Below are positions 45,032 to 57,770 of a DNA stretch of 64,000 nucleotides, one piece after another. This DNA is from Castanea sativa (Eukaryota > Streptophyta > Magnoliopsida > Fagales > Fagaceae): NCBI RefSeq assembly GCF_040712315.1, contig NC_134017.1, forward strand, positions 5,982,001 to 6,046,000. Reading direction: 5' to 3'. The notes below the pieces were generated by a model, which was not told the origin of the DNA, did no database searches, and worked only from the letters and a program-made list of their open reading frames with translations. The translations under genes were made by a program, and so were the position numbers. Numbering within the stretch: the first letter of the stretch is position 1; every line of letters begins with the position of its first letter.

Positions 45032-46740
45032 GTGATGGAATATGCTAATGTGGTAATAAATGATGAACAATGTGCTGAAACATATGCTGAAGAAGCTCAA
45101 CAGGTTCAAGAGAGATCTATAGAGGTTGAAGATGCTTTTCCTAAGGAGTATGTTGAAAAGTCTACTGATGAAGAATTATTAATTCTGAATGATACAGTTT
45201 TAGAACCAACAACCCTAGTCAGAGAAACTTCACAGGAACATGATGAGTCTAGTACACCAGTTGGGCAAAAGAGTACAACAACTTCTTTGGTGAAAGGTCC
45301 ATCTTCCAGGGTCAAACTTAATCATCGTTCCATAAATATCTTGGGAAGTTTGAATGATAACATGAGATTGAGACCTAAAGCATTAAACTTCATTACACAT
45401 TCATGCTATCTTTCTCAAGTGGAACCTAAGAAAATTGATAAAGCTCTACAAGATGCAGATTGGATTAACTCAATGCATGAAGAACTCTATCAATTTGTTC
45501 GTAATGATGACTGGGAATTGGTTTCGAAACTTGAAGGAGTCAATGTAATTGGCACCAAATCGATTTTCAAAAACAAGTCTGATGGGCATGGAACTGTTAT
45601 TAGAAATAAATCAAGACTTGTTGCACAAGGAGTTGACTTTGGTGAGATATTTGCACCTGTAGCTAGACTTGAGTCTATTTGAATACTTTTAGCCATTGCT
45701 TGTCACTTGAATTTTAAGCTGTATCAAATGGATGTCAAAAGTGCTTTCTTGAATGGGATGTTGCAAGAAGAAGTGTATGTAGAGCAGCCCAAAGGATTTG
45801 TGGATCCTTCTAGGCTTGGTGATGTTTACAAACTGAAAAGAGCATTGTAAGGTCTTAAACAAGCTCCTCGAGCTTAGTCAGATAGACTAACCTCTTATCT
45901 CATAGGAAATGGATTCAAGAGAGGAAATGCTAATACTACTCTTTTCATTTGAAAGGATAAGAATAATTTTGTTGTAGCTCAGGTTTATGTTGATGATATT
46001 GTTTTTGGCTCTACTAATGATTTTCTTGCTAAATCTTTTGTAGATGATATGAAGAAGATGTTTGAGATGAGCATGGTAGGTGAACTTACCTACTTCTTGG
46101 GATTACAAATAAAGCAAATGGATACTGGAATATACATTAACAAAGCAAAATATGCCAGAAACCTTGTCAAGAGATTTGGACTCGAAAAGACTACACATGC
46201 TAGAAATCCAATGGCTACAAATACAAAACTAGGGAGTGATCCATCAAATCAATCTATTGACATCACTTTATATAGATTTATGATTGGTAGTTTGTTGTAT
46301 TTAACTACCAGTCGACCTGATATAGCTTTTAGTGTTGGTGTACGTGCTAAATTTCAATTTAATCCAAATGAATCACATCTTAATGTTGTAAAGAGAGTAA
46401 TCAAATATGTTAGTGGTACTTGTGAATTTGGGTTGTTTTATAGTATAAAGTCAAATGTTTCTCTTGCTGGGTATTCTGATGCGGATTATGCTAGTAATGC
46501 TGATGATAAGAAAAGCACCACTAGAGAGTGTTTTTATGTGGGAACCAATCTTCTTGCTTAGATGACTAAAAAGCAGAATTCTGTCCCTCTGTCCACATAG
46601 AGATTATATATCACTTCATTAGGGATCTTGTTGAAAGAAAGGTTGTTACTCTTGAGTACATTCCTACTGAACGTCAGAATGAGGACATTTTCACCAAACC
46701 ACTTGATAGAAGTAAGTTTGAGTCTCTTCATCAAGTGATT
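45032..46740 (+). pseudogene. SIRE-like RT and RNase H
   Basis: A linker with acidic and Ser/Thr-rich sequence (45032-45330) leads into RT from about 45420: IGTKSIFKNKSD, RLVAQGVDFGEIFAPVARLESI, then a stop at 45680. [12 protein letters not shown] follows, and stops lie at 45848 and 45875 where Tyr and Trp are expected. VYVDDIVFGS at about 45985-46015 is the intact active site. 46049-46561 runs through the thumb into RNase H (YSDADYASNADDKKS). The tail near 46680 reads EDIFTKPLD. Confidence 0.88.
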
Positions 46741-48540
46741 GGTGTGATCACATGTCCCTAGTCACCTATGAGTTTCATAGTCCTTATGTTAATTCTTTCT
46801 ATCTCTTGTGACCAAAAATGTTTTTCTTTAGGATTGCCTTTGCATAGCATTCATGCATTGCATTCTAGGATTGTTTTGTTTTATGTATTTCAGTTTTTTT
46901 TTAAAAAAATAAAAAAATAAAAAAAAATCAGAAAAAAGGGTTCCTGTATTATGCATCTTCAAGATGTGTAATTGAGGTTGGCCAATAAAATTTGCATTTC
47001 ATGACTGTGTATCTTGTTTAACTTTGATGAGCTTTATTTTTCTGCACTGTTCTAGTTGTGCTATGTAGTGCTTATATTGTGTGAGTTGTTTATGGTTTTT
47101 AAACACATGCTCTTAATTTTGAAGTCACATACTTTTGATTGTAAGGACTACAAATTCTTAAGAGAAAGGTATAAATAACCATCTCACAACCGTTACTTGC
47201 CAATCATGAACACCTATGTGCAAATCATAAAAGCTGTGCTCAGTAAGGTGTAGCACTTGCACAACAAAATTCTTAAAGGTGTTATTGTACATTAGTGAAA
47301 AGAAGCAAAATCAAAAACAAAAAGCAAAACATGCTTGAAAAGTAAAAGAAAAAGAAAATGCATGGTTGCAAGCATGTTTTCTAGGAGATGTGAGAGTTAT
47401 ATGATGTAACTCTTTAGGTGATAGTCACTTTCAAACTTATGTGATGAATAATGTAAAAGGTGTGTTCATTCTCTGTTAACATATCACATTGCAAGTATCT
47501 CATGCACTTGCTAGTTGCACACACCACAAGCAAAACTTTGTTAAATATGGTACATGTGATTGTGTGTTATGTTTTGTGGTCTACCAAAATTAAACTTCTT
47601 GATGTGTTTAATGCATTTTTTGGGGTGTGGGAGAAGAAAAGAGTGAGGAATGATAAAGTTGAATTTTTTTTTTTGAAAATTTTGGTTTTGAAGTTATGAA
47701 CATTCATGTCATATCATAAAAACAGCTTTTCAAATGATTCTGCAGAAATTTTCCTGGATTTTTCAAAATTTCTGTTTCTATGAAATTTGACCGATCGAGT
47801 CTGTTTTTGGACCGATCGAAATGTGAAAGAGAAAAATGGAATTTTCTTTTAAAAGTCTCGGGTTCCTTTTGATTCCTTTCGATCAGTCAAGCCTGTTTTC
47901 ATGTGTATTTCGATTCTTGCTCGATTCCTCTCGATTGATCGGGTTTCAAATTTTAAAAACATAAGGGAATTAGATCTAACTTTTTCAAAAGAACATTTTG
48001 TCTATCTCTTCGATTCCCTCTCGATACGTTCTCTTAATTTTTTTTTATTTTTTTTTGGGTTGTTTTCGTGGTCAAAGATTCAAAGGTTTTTTTCATGCAC
48101 TTAAGGTAAGACTTTTTTGACCTTCCATTTTCATCTTTTTACATGATCACATGCATTTTTCATGAAATTTTTAGAGATTTTCGCATTTTTTAAATTTTGG
48201 GGCTTTTTGATGAAAATAGGGGTTTTGATTAATTTTGAACCATGGTTTTTTTTTTTTTTTTTTTCATGCATCATTTAAACATGTTTTACATACTTTAATT
48301 TCAAAATTTTTGTGTTTAATTGAAAATTTTGAAATTAGGGTTCTTAGTTCTTGAGAAATTGGGGATTTTGTGAAATTGAGCAAAATTAAGGGAAATTGGC
48401 TTATGATATTGATGAATTGAGTGATTATAACATGTATTTCACTTGCTGTGGTGTTCAATTTGTCAATATAAGGATGTTTTGAATTGGTTACTCTTTAGGA
48501 GTGCCTTTAGTTCGTAAACCTACAACCTATACATTGAGTT
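46741..48540 (+). other. pol-env spacer of second SIRE-like element
   Basis: No coding frame. It shares AGAGAAAGGTATAAATAACC (47161) and surrounding text with 28731 in the first element. Near 47780-48030 it has repeated GATCGA/TCGATT motifs. Confidence 0.7.
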
Positions 48541-49260
48541 TCTAGCTGTTAATGATATGATGTCCCTTCTGTGTGGTCATCTTTTTTCTTGGGGTTCTGA
48601 ACCAAGAATCAATTCTTTTGGGTTTACTGAGCTTAACTCTTTATACTCAAGGATTGCATGTCATAACATCTATCCCATTTCCCATGTTCATACTGTTCCC
48701 ATTGAGCGATGTGCTTTCCTTTATGCTTTCATTACTAATGGTTCTATGTGTTTTTCGTCCATGTTTATACAAACTATTGTTGATATCTATAGGAGTAAGA
48801 GTAAGAGTCAGAAGTTATTATTTCCTATGTTCATTCTTAGGATTTTGAGCTTCTTAAGTTTGTTAGACTTTCCTCCCTTAGAGTTAGTGCATATTACTGC
48901 CCCTATAGGAGGCACATACCTTAAACAGAGACAAGCATAGATGAAGAGTGCTGAGCAAAGTGCTGGGACTTCTAAGAGACCACAAGGAGATGCTGCTACT
49001 ACCTTTGGTGCTATGCCTGCTACTGAGGAGACTTTTGTGGATCCGACTGCAACTGTGGATCTTTCTGGTGATGCTAAGGATGTTGATCCTACAGTTGCTC
49101 CTTCGCTTTTACTCAGAGCTATGATGCAGTCCATCATGACTACTCAGGTGCTCATGGGCAACTTCTTGATGAGTTGTTGACGGAGGTTGCTTCATTAAGA
49201 GCTGATTTTACGAATAGTAGGAGTGCTTTTCCACCTCCTCCACCCTTTGAGGATTGATTT
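48541..49260 (+). pseudogene. Partial env-position ORF of second SIRE-like element
   Basis: 48557-48940 carries an interior part of the same type of ORF as 30366-31007 (FLYAFITNGSMCFSSMFIQT, KSQKLLFPMFILRIL). 48941-49180 is the Thr/Ala-rich linker, followed by a stop and then AACAAAAAGGGGGAGTAG (49279), a stretch also present at 31397 in the first element. Function unknown. Confidence 0.6.
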
Positions 49261-49743
49261 TGCCTTTGGCAATTCGTAACAAAAAGGGGGAGTAGATTTA
49301 GGACTTTTTGTACATAGGGGGATTAGACTTATTATATTTAGGGGGAGATTTGATGTATTTCATTTTTTTTTGTGCTTATTCGTCTATCTTGTCTTTGATT
49401 CACAAACATTGATGTGATGTGGTTATTGATTATGATAGTAGATGATGATGAGGTTACTCATATTGCTATGTTCACTATCTATTTATATATTTTGTGAATT
49501 CAAAGTTCAAATTTTGATTTAGAATGTAATATTGTATTTTTTACACATGCGTTTATGGTTTGTTTTCAATGTTTCAGGAAATTACAAGTTAATTCTTTCT
49601 ACAGCCGCTGTCTATTCTAGCAACTAATAGTTAGTAGTTGTGTAAGAATTGTATTAGGGCAATAACTTGTATTTGAGCCGGTTTTTGATTTAAGCATTAC
49701 ATGTTGTATGTGTGTTTTGTCATGGATTGCTAAATGGAAAGAT

Positions 49744-50607
49744 TGTTAGGTTTTAAAGATTTAGAATTAAATATTTATAATCATTATTGTATTGTGTTGG
49801 CAAACCAAGAACAAAACATGTCTAGTCTAGGTGTTTAGGAAATGCTTAAATAAGTTTGTTTCAAGTTTTGAAGTCCAGCTGATTGCAGAAAAGAAAAGTG
49901 AAGTTTTGCCTTTCTCGACTGATCGAAAATCGTAGGCACAGTTTCTGCAGAATTTTATAATCAGGCCTAAAGCCCGCAAAAACATTTAGGGTTTCATCTA
50001 AAATTCTCCACAGATAAAAAGGAAACCCTAGTTGCGTTTTGAGGGTGCTGAAGAAGACTTGTGTGATACTCTTTGTGAGATTTGAAAGGTTTTTTACCTT
50101 CTAACTACAAAAGAATCTACTAGAGCCAAAATTACAATCAAGCATTGGTAGAACTAGTTGTTGTATCAAGATCAACAAGTGAAGGTAATCTAAAACCTTT
50201 GAGTGGGATCTCAAAGTCACAAGCAAGGCGGGTTTTGTTACTATAAATCCAACAAGAGAAAGAGTCCGAGGATTCGGTGCTTGCATGTGGTCATGTAAGT
50301 AAGTTACTGTTGGAGGTAGCATTAGATTTAGGGTTAAATCTTTTGTAAAAACTTCAATTCTCTTATAGTGGATTTGGTTTACCTTAAGGATAGTTAGGCC
50401 AAATCCTCCCCAGGTTTTTTTATCTTGAAACGATTCGTTTAATTGGTTTTCCTAGGTCATCATATCGTGGTATTCTTTACTTTTTCGCATCTTTGCATAA
50501 TATGATTTATTTGTGTTTAACTTAGATCTAAATAATAAACCTAATAGTCAACTTGGTTAATTAATTAGGCTAAACAATCTGATTTAAGGGGTCTAAACGA
50601 ACACACA
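49744..50607 (+). repeat. Right LTR of second SIRE-like element
   Basis: 864 bp, TGTTAGGTTTTAAAG to ACGAACACACA. Followed by TAAAT. Confidence 0.9.
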
Positions 50608-50840
50608 TAAATAATTACAAGCCTTACTATTTATACTACAAAACAGAGCAGTTACAAAGAACGAAGAAAAAGGGTGGGAAAACTAAATACTAATTATGTG
50701 TAATAGCATACAAGAACTACCAATGACTTTGTGAAACCTAGATTTCTTGTTAATAGACTCCAATTCTTGCACATGTTGAACATGTCTATCACTTAAACGA
50801 GATAGTGTCATTTCTCGCGATTTCTGTCTCTTATCACTTA

Positions 50841-51842
50841 TGATAAGCCATGAATTGTATTGATTCCTTGTGATGAATTAACCAATTAATTAGCCAAGTA
50901 AATTAACTAGATTCAATTACATGCAATGAGCATGGTAGCACAAACAAATCACCAAATAAAGTATAATGCAGGGGAAATTAAATTTGACACGGTGATTTTT
51001 TTACGAATGGGGAAAACTTCCGAGGCAAAAACCCCACCGAGTGATTTTAAGGTGACCACTCCCGAGAATTTACTATTATCATAATAAGTGGTTACAAGTA
51101 AAGAAATCCCAATATCTTATACTAACCTACAGTTGAACCCTTACCCCAATACCCAATTGGACTTGTTCTGTAGTGACAATCTCTCCTTGTATTGCACAGC
51201 TCCCAATACGTGATTAACCAATAGATGCGCGGATCCCAATACACGATTTGATCACCAACTTGAGAAGAATGTTGGCTACAAAGTTCTTCTGTTTATCACA
51301 CGATGAAGGTCATGAAGTTGTTTGGTCATAAAACCCTATGGTATACAAACACAACAGCTTCTTCAAGAGAAAGAAGAACTAGGGCAAATATTATCTCTGG
51401 TCACAATTTGCAACAAGACTTTGCTCAATATTCGCGCAACCCTAGACGGCCCTTAAAATAATCCTTATATATGTTTAAAGTTGTGAGAAAAGAAAGCCTA
51501 AACATATATTCGCGGATTGGAAGAAAATCAGCTCTGAAAAACTTAACTTCATAAATCTCAATAGATACCCTAGCTGTCGAGCAACTATCGAGCTTCAGGC
51601 TGAAACAACTCTTTTAAACCTCGATAGATACTAGTTATCAAGCTTTAATGAATAGTACTTCTTCACTTGATTCTTGGACAGATTTGCAGGCTTTAATACT
51701 TGAACTTGAAACCTTGTTTCCTAAAGCATTAAACACATCCTAGATCTACCAAATTACAAGTAAAGTGCGTTTTGTCAAAGGATTAGCCAATACATAAAAT
51801 GTTAACACATGTTCCTAACATCAATTCACATATGTCCTAACA
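50841..51842 (-). mobile_element. Solo LTR, SIRE-like, 1002 bp
   Basis: Plus strand TGATAAGCCATGAATT to ATATGTCCTAACA, flanked by ACTTA at 50836-50840 and 51843-51847, a perfect 5-bp duplication. It reads as the reverse of the 24900-type LTR, with the paired TGTCGAG/ATCGAG motifs at 51570-51600. Confidence 0.85.
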
Positions 51843-51847
51843 ACTTA

Positions 51848-53249
51848 AGCAAACAAGGTCATTTGCATCTTTTGTCTTATTCTTATAAAATGCTGTCATT
51901 TCCTCTGTTTCATTTCTTTGCTTTCCTTTTGTTATAACAAAAAGTTTCATATATTTCATGTCCAATTGGAAAAAAGATTTTTATATTTTGTCTCATCTTT
52001 TCTTTTTAAAATTTAATAAAACTAGATGTTTTGAAATAAGTTAATTTTTATATTGTTGTCACACATTTAGCGAAAAATTTACCATAAAAGTATATCTTTT
52101 ATCTCGTATGTAGCAAATAAGCTACTAAAGAACTATAGGATACCTAACTTATAATATATGCTATAATCTGTCCTTGTGAAATTGAGAGACCTAATACATA
52201 AATCTATATTAAAGATTGCTAAAAAAAATTCATATTAAAATATACACTCAATCACATTCACATCCAATGACGGAGCCATGTTGGGGCCAGGGCTCCCCTG
52301 CCCCAAATGTCTCCCCCTTCGAGTATATTAAAAAGTGAGCTAAATTGATCAATTTCCCCCCTCCTCCCAAACAACTCGCATTTTTTTAAAGCCTAAGTAG
52401 GGCAGACTACCAGTTGGGTCATTGACTACTATGTGGGTTGCTTTATTTTTTGCTAAACTCGTCCGTGGGTTGCTTTATTTCTAACAAGTAAGCTTCTGTT
52501 TCATTAAACCCTTTGCGCGTATATTGAGAAGTTAGTTCAATTGTGAAAAAATAACTTTTTTTGGGGGTTAGTCGGTCAGAGAGATGAAAGCCATCCACTA
52601 CAATTGTGTATGGGCATTTTGAGACAGGCTTCTCCATACATTCCAACTCTTTTTCTCTACTCCCAAGATCACCTTTCAAAGGCATAGCTGTCACTCCAAT
52701 GCTTTATCGTCTAGGGACATCTACCATCATTCTCATATATATTCACTCACATATAATATAATACTCTCACGTGTATCTTGGTGTCATGAATACAAAATTT
52801 AAAGTTAGCATAATAGATTCTCTATTAAATAGTAAAAAAATTACACACAATCACCTTTTAACATAAACTAGTTCTTCAAAAAAAAATTGTTTCACATGCT
52901 TTTGTGTTTTATACAACTTTAGAAGAAAAGAAAATTCTCAATCAATAAAACCAATAGGATAAACCAAAAAATAAGAGACTGAATCGTCAAGCGTGACTAT
53001 TTTTTTATTTGTATTTTAGTTCTTATATGTACAGTGGCAGAGTTAGGAATTTTTTTATAAGGGGCCAAATTATATATAATACAATTATTAAGTTGAAAAA
53101 AAATCATAATTAAAAAAAGTAAAAAAAAAAAAAATCATTTATTCCATAAATTAACTTTAACTCAACAAAGTTCTAGCTTACCTTCTGTGTTAGCAGTGTG
53201 TCCTTGGAAATAACTTACCTAACTTATGAAGAGGTTGAGCTACTACAGT
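51848..53249. other. Intergenic sequence without a supported gene
   Basis: A minus-strand frame at 52694-52443 (82 residues) has no recognised domain. The stretches TGACGGAGCCATGTTGGGGC (52268) and CAGTGGCAGAGTTAGGAATT (53031) resemble ends of plant transposons, but I could not pair them. Confidence 0.4.
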
Positions 53250-53617
53250 TGATAGGGGCACCGAGGACCCCTACCTAATCTCGGGAAATTGAGAGTCAGG
53301 GGTGAAGGGATCATGGCACAATTCGAGGGAGGAAAAGGGTAACTTGGCACTGAACAAGAAAAAGAAAAAAAATGAAGGACAAAGTAGCCATCCCCTCCAC
53401 ATTAAATGTATTGCAAACAATTAGTTGATTGTATTAATGGGGAAATGACCATGAATAGTGCCCACACAGCTCACATCTTGGTGTAAAACCTACTAGCAAG
53501 GTCTTGATGGTACTTAAAGGATGATCTTACATCCCACCTCTAAAAAATGTATTGTATGAGTAGAAAGTAACACATTAACATGTTAACATCTGTTAGCTAC
53601 ACTTTTTGCCCGCTACA
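53250..53617 (+). repeat. Left LTR of second Tat element
   Basis: About 368 bp, TGATAGGGGCACCGAGG to TTGCCCGCTACA, directly before the primer site. No partner LTR was found, so the left edge is inferred. Confidence 0.6.
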
Positions 53618-53883
53618 ATTGGTGCTGTCTGTGGGAAGGTCTCCTAGAGTACCCCTATAAAGCCTTTTTGGTATGGTAAGTCCTAGATGAAGTGGATCGC
53701 TTGAATGTAGGATCCCAGGTAGGGATCATTTTGTCAATCTCGAGAGAAGAAGGGACCGTCATATGGCTCATACTTATAGCGAAAGAGCACATCTGTTCAC
53801 TCTGAGCGAACGGGTTAAGGTGAAGCTAGTCATAATTCTCTTGATGAGGAAGTGTATAACTTGGAGAAGAAGGTGGAATAGTT

Positions 53884-54970
53884 ATGTCAACCTCTTCGCG
53901 CAAAAATCGAATAAGGGAGGATAGGACTCCTTCCCCAGACCAAGATTTAAATACTAGAAGTGACGGAAGTTACCGACCTCGAAGTAGAACTCTGCCAAGT
54001 GAATCGTTCACGTCGTCATCTCATCGTACTTCAGGGCGGAAAACTATCACAGGAAGTCTAGAACTCCACCAAGAAGAGGCCAGGGGCATGATGCCATGGG
54101 AAAGGCACTCATCTAGATATCCCGCTCCTATTTTTCTTGGCGTATTGAGTAGGCCGAGCTCACTCGTCGCTTCAAACAACCCACTTTTACCATTTATAAT
54201 GGTAAGACTGATCATGTTGAACATGTAAGCCATTTTAATCAAAGAATGGCCATCCATTCCAAGAATAAAGCCCTTATGTGCAAGGTCTTTCCCTCGAGCT
54301 TGGCTCCAGTGACCATGAGATGGTTTGATAGTCTTGAGGAAGGATCCATACATTCTTTTGAGGAGCTAACAAAGGCCTTCAGGGCAAGATTTGTGACATG
54401 TAGTAGGGTCCCTAGACCTCTAGACTCTTTACTTCTGATGTTCATGAAAGAGGGAGAGACCTTGAAGAATTATTTTGATAGTTATTGGAAAATTTATAAT
54501 GAGATAGAAGAGACTTTGAAGATGTTGCTGTACAAACTTTCAAAGTAGGCCTTCCTACACACTTCGCCTGTAGAAATCACTTACTATGAAACCGCCTCAG
54601 AGTATGCATCAATTGATGGATCAAGTAGAAGAACATAAAAGAGTTGAAGACAACTGGAACGCTGGCATGGGAAAAGCTATTTTTTTACCTCTGACTGAAG
54701 GGATAGTTTGTCAGGTCGATTCACACCTTCTAGACTGAGGAGGGAATTTTTTAATTAGGCATCCCATGGCCTTGTTGGTCCTCAAACAATAAACTCGATT
54801 TTCAAAGAACAAATATATCGAGTGCTAGAGAAGATATGATGGGAGGGGATCCCACTAAAAGAAACCAAAATTTTTTAGTACCACCAAGACTGAGGTCATA
54901 CAATTGAGGATTGTAGGACTTCACAAGCCTTCCTTGATCAGTTAGTTAAGGCTGGCAAGTTGAAGTAGTT
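53884..54970 (+). pseudogene. Tat gag
   Basis: 53884-54228 is an Arg/Ser-rich N-terminal part. 54246-54548 carries the retrotransposon gag core, with APVTMRWFDSLEEGSIHSFEELTKAF quoted in part as WFDSLEEGSIHSFEEL. Near 54880-54970 is a degenerate zinc-knuckle-type end (YHQD, GHTIEDC). Protease and RT, which should follow, are deleted: the sequence jumps to RNase H by 55036. Confidence 0.75.
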
Positions 54971-55292
54971 CTTACAACAACCAGATAGTCAAGGAGGTCA
55001 GAGGAGTGTGACTAGATAGGCCATTCTTTTAGTTATTGCATAAATGGAAGGATTTTTCTTGGTTCGAGGAGTGTGACCAAGCTTTGAAGGATTTGAAGGC
55101 ATATTTGGCTCGTCCGCCGGTTTTGTCCAGGCCACCAAAAGAAGAGGTTTTGTATGCATATATAGCCATTGCGCAGCATGTAGTGAGTCTGGTTTTGATA
55201 CAGGGTGATGAGGGAGTTTAGAAATTGGTGTATTATGTTAGTAAATCTCTTCAGGAAACCGAAATCAGGTATCTTCCTCTTGAGAAGGTTGT

Positions 55293-55725
55293 TGATGCAA
55301 ATCGGTTAATGATGCAGATCGGTTAAGGGAAAATAAAATATTTTAATATTTTATGCTTTTTTATCATTTCTAGTGGAATTAGGATTTATTTGCTTTTATA
55401 AGTTTAAATAAAATCCTTTTCCTAGTTGAATTAGGATTTTAATTGTTTTTCTTTTCCTAGTTAAATTGTTTTTCCTTTCTCACGTAGAAGTAGGTTTATT
55501 ATTTCTTTTCCTAAAAGGAGTAGGAGAAATTCTATTCCTATAAATAATCTTTATAGAGAGGTTGATTATCATTATGTGTGTGTTCTTTTAAATAAAAGTT
55601 TGTGAGAGAGTTTCTCTCTATTATTTTGCCTACTAGCCTAGTGTTCTTGTAGAACTTAGGTTTTGTGGAAGAGTTGTACTAATTGTGTGTTATAGATTTT
55701 GCTTCTATACGCTTATGCTACATCA
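55293..55725 (+). repeat. Left LTR of nested element, with 17-bp terminal duplication
   Basis: Starts TGATGCAAATCGGTTAA immediately followed by TGATGCAGATCGGTTAA (55310), so the terminal 17 bases are doubled. Ends GCTACATCA. A TATA-like CCTATAAATAA is near 55538. Confidence 0.85.
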
Positions 55726-55756
55726 GTTGGTATCAGAGCACGGTTAGGTTCCTACC

Positions 55757-57601
55757 ATGGCACAAGGATCACGTGGGGGATGGTACGCTGTTGTAGATGG
55801 TGAGTATGAACGCGATGAGATTGCTTGTAATACGCAACTAGAGGCACATGATAGGCCAAAAACGTATTGACCCCTTGTGATGAATTAATTAATTAATTAG
55901 CCAAGTTTGTTAATTAATCAAATTAACATGCAAAGGTAGCACAAACAAATCACCAATAAACTAAAGTATGCAGCGGAAAGTAAATGACATGGTGATTTGT
56001 TTATGAATGGGGAAAACCTACACGGCAAAAACCCCATTGGGTGATTTTAAGGTCACTACTCCTAAAACTCCACTATTATCACAACAAGCAGTTACAAGTA
56101 AAGGAATCTCAAGTATCTTACCAACCTACAGTTGAACTCTTACCCCAATACCCAATTGGACTTGTTCTGTAGTGACAGTTTCTCCTTTCAATGCACGACT
56201 CCCAAGTATGTGACTAACCAATTGCGTGGATCCCAGTACGCGACTTCAATCACCAACTAGAGAAGATTTGTTGGCTGCAAAGTTCTTCAATTCATCCACA
56301 CGATGAAGATCAAGAAGATGCTTGGTTACAAAATCCTACAGTGCAAAGACACAGCAACTTCTTCACAAGAGAGATGAACTAGGGCAAGAACTTCGTTTCA
56401 AGTTACAACTTGCATGAACAAGGAATTCTCAATGCTTGTGCAACTTTTCACACTTTGACGGCCCTTAAAATAATCCTTTTATATGTCTAGGGTTAGGAGA
56501 AAAGAAGACTCAAAGATACATCCACAGATTAAAGTTAAAACAGAACTAGGAATATGTTTTTCTTAAATCTCGACAACTAAAAGTGTCGAGGTGCTGTCGA
56601 GCAGCTGTCGAGCCACGGGGCTAGAACAGTTTCTTAAAACTCGATAGATGCAGCTGTTGGGCCAGCTCTCGAGCTTCAATGAAGAGCACTTCTCAACTTG
56701 TTTCTTAGACAGACTTGCATGGCTTTAACACTTGATCTTGAAACCTTGTTTCTTGAAGCATTAACCTTATCCTAAATCTACCCAATTACAAGTAAAGTGC
56801 GTTTTGATAAAGGATTAGCCAATTACATAAATAATGAATGACATATGTTCTAAACAAGTGAAACACATATGTCCTAACAATATCTTTTAGCGGATGGTAG
56901 AGCAGTTTGAAGCGTTGACAGAGTAGCTCGCCACCTTAGCCGTTGAAAACCGACCTCAAAATTTCCATCCAAACCCATGCTATGTGGAGGAGGAGGAGTA
57001 TTTTGATGTTGAGGAGGAGGACTACAATATCAAAAAAGAGGATGAATACATTAAAAGAGTTTGTGTAGTAGATTGGGAGTCTCCACCAATTTATGATGAC
57101 TATCTTGAAGATTATAGTCAAGGAGACAAGATTGAGCTTGATGAAAAGAAAGTCATAAACATACGAGGTGAGCCCATAACTCACACCGTTGATGAGATTT
57201 TCAACATTAAAAAACAAGAGGTTATTGATTTTATTGATTACAATCATATGTTGGTACGATTGGTTTTTTCAACAATAGATGAGTTCTCTATTGATGAACG
57301 AAGTTTCAATCTACTAAAATTTGAACTTGATCACATTAAACACTATGATTTCATTGGGGTTGATGAGCTCCTTAACAAAGATTTTCCCAATTATATATTT
57401 CATATTAATTTAGAAAACTTTATTGATCCTTTCTGGGAGGATTTTATTGAGCAAGAATTGATAGAGGTCAACAATTGGCGTGAACAAGTGATTTTAAGTA
57501 ATTTTTGCGGAGGAGGCAATATGAAGTTTATGGATGTGTGCATGGATTCTTTTTTAGTACTGTTTCATATATCCCTCCGTGGCAAAAGAGGTCAAGAATA
57601 A
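55757..57601 (+). pseudogene. Gag-like acidic ORF of the nested element
   Basis: The ORF begins at ATG 55757 (MAQGSRGGWYAVVDGEYERDE), is split by the solo LTR, and resumes near 56880 (VEQFEALTE, then a TAG at about 56924). The long open part at 56984-57601 is very acidic (EEEEYFDVEEEDYNIKKEDE) and ends at a TAA. The N-terminal heptads resemble gypsy gag N-termini. The rest matches no domain I know. Confidence 0.5.
55849..56879 (-). mobile_element. Solo LTR, SIRE-like, nested at third level
   Basis: 1031 bp, plus strand TGATAGGCCAAAAACG to ATATGTCCTAACA, homologous to 50841-51842 and to the reverse of 24900-25827. It contains CTCGACA/TGTCGAG motifs at 56575-56620. No matching target duplication was seen. 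Confidence 0.8.
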
Positions 57602-57770
57602 AAATCCGTACATCAAGATTTATTATGAGTGAGAAAAGATTGACAAGTAGCATATTGATTCGTCTTGTCTTGCACAAAAGAATAGGATGAAGAGGATTAT
57701 TCGGGGTTCCAATTGATCGTGGAAGATTCTTACAAAACTCAAGGACGACTTTTCCCCAATCTTAAGAGAA

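Larger units (their letters stand above)
42757..50607 (+). mobile_element. SIRE-like Copia element with pol but almost no gag
   Basis: LTRs at 42757-43620 and 49744-50607. Primer site TGGTATCAGAGC at 43623 matches the initiator tRNA-Met type exactly. The purine run AAATGGAAAGA precedes the right LTR. Flanks GAAAT and TAAAT may be an eroded target duplication. Gag begins at ATG 43693 but breaks after a few dozen codons, and protease, integrase, RT and RNase H follow at 43826-46740. A long AT-rich spacer leads to a partial env-position ORF. Layout is complementary to the element at 24900. Confidence 0.88.

Noticed and set aside
52443..52694. 82-residue minus-strand ORF as a host gene
   Set aside because: No recognised domain, no exon structure, and AT-rich transposon-like flanks.
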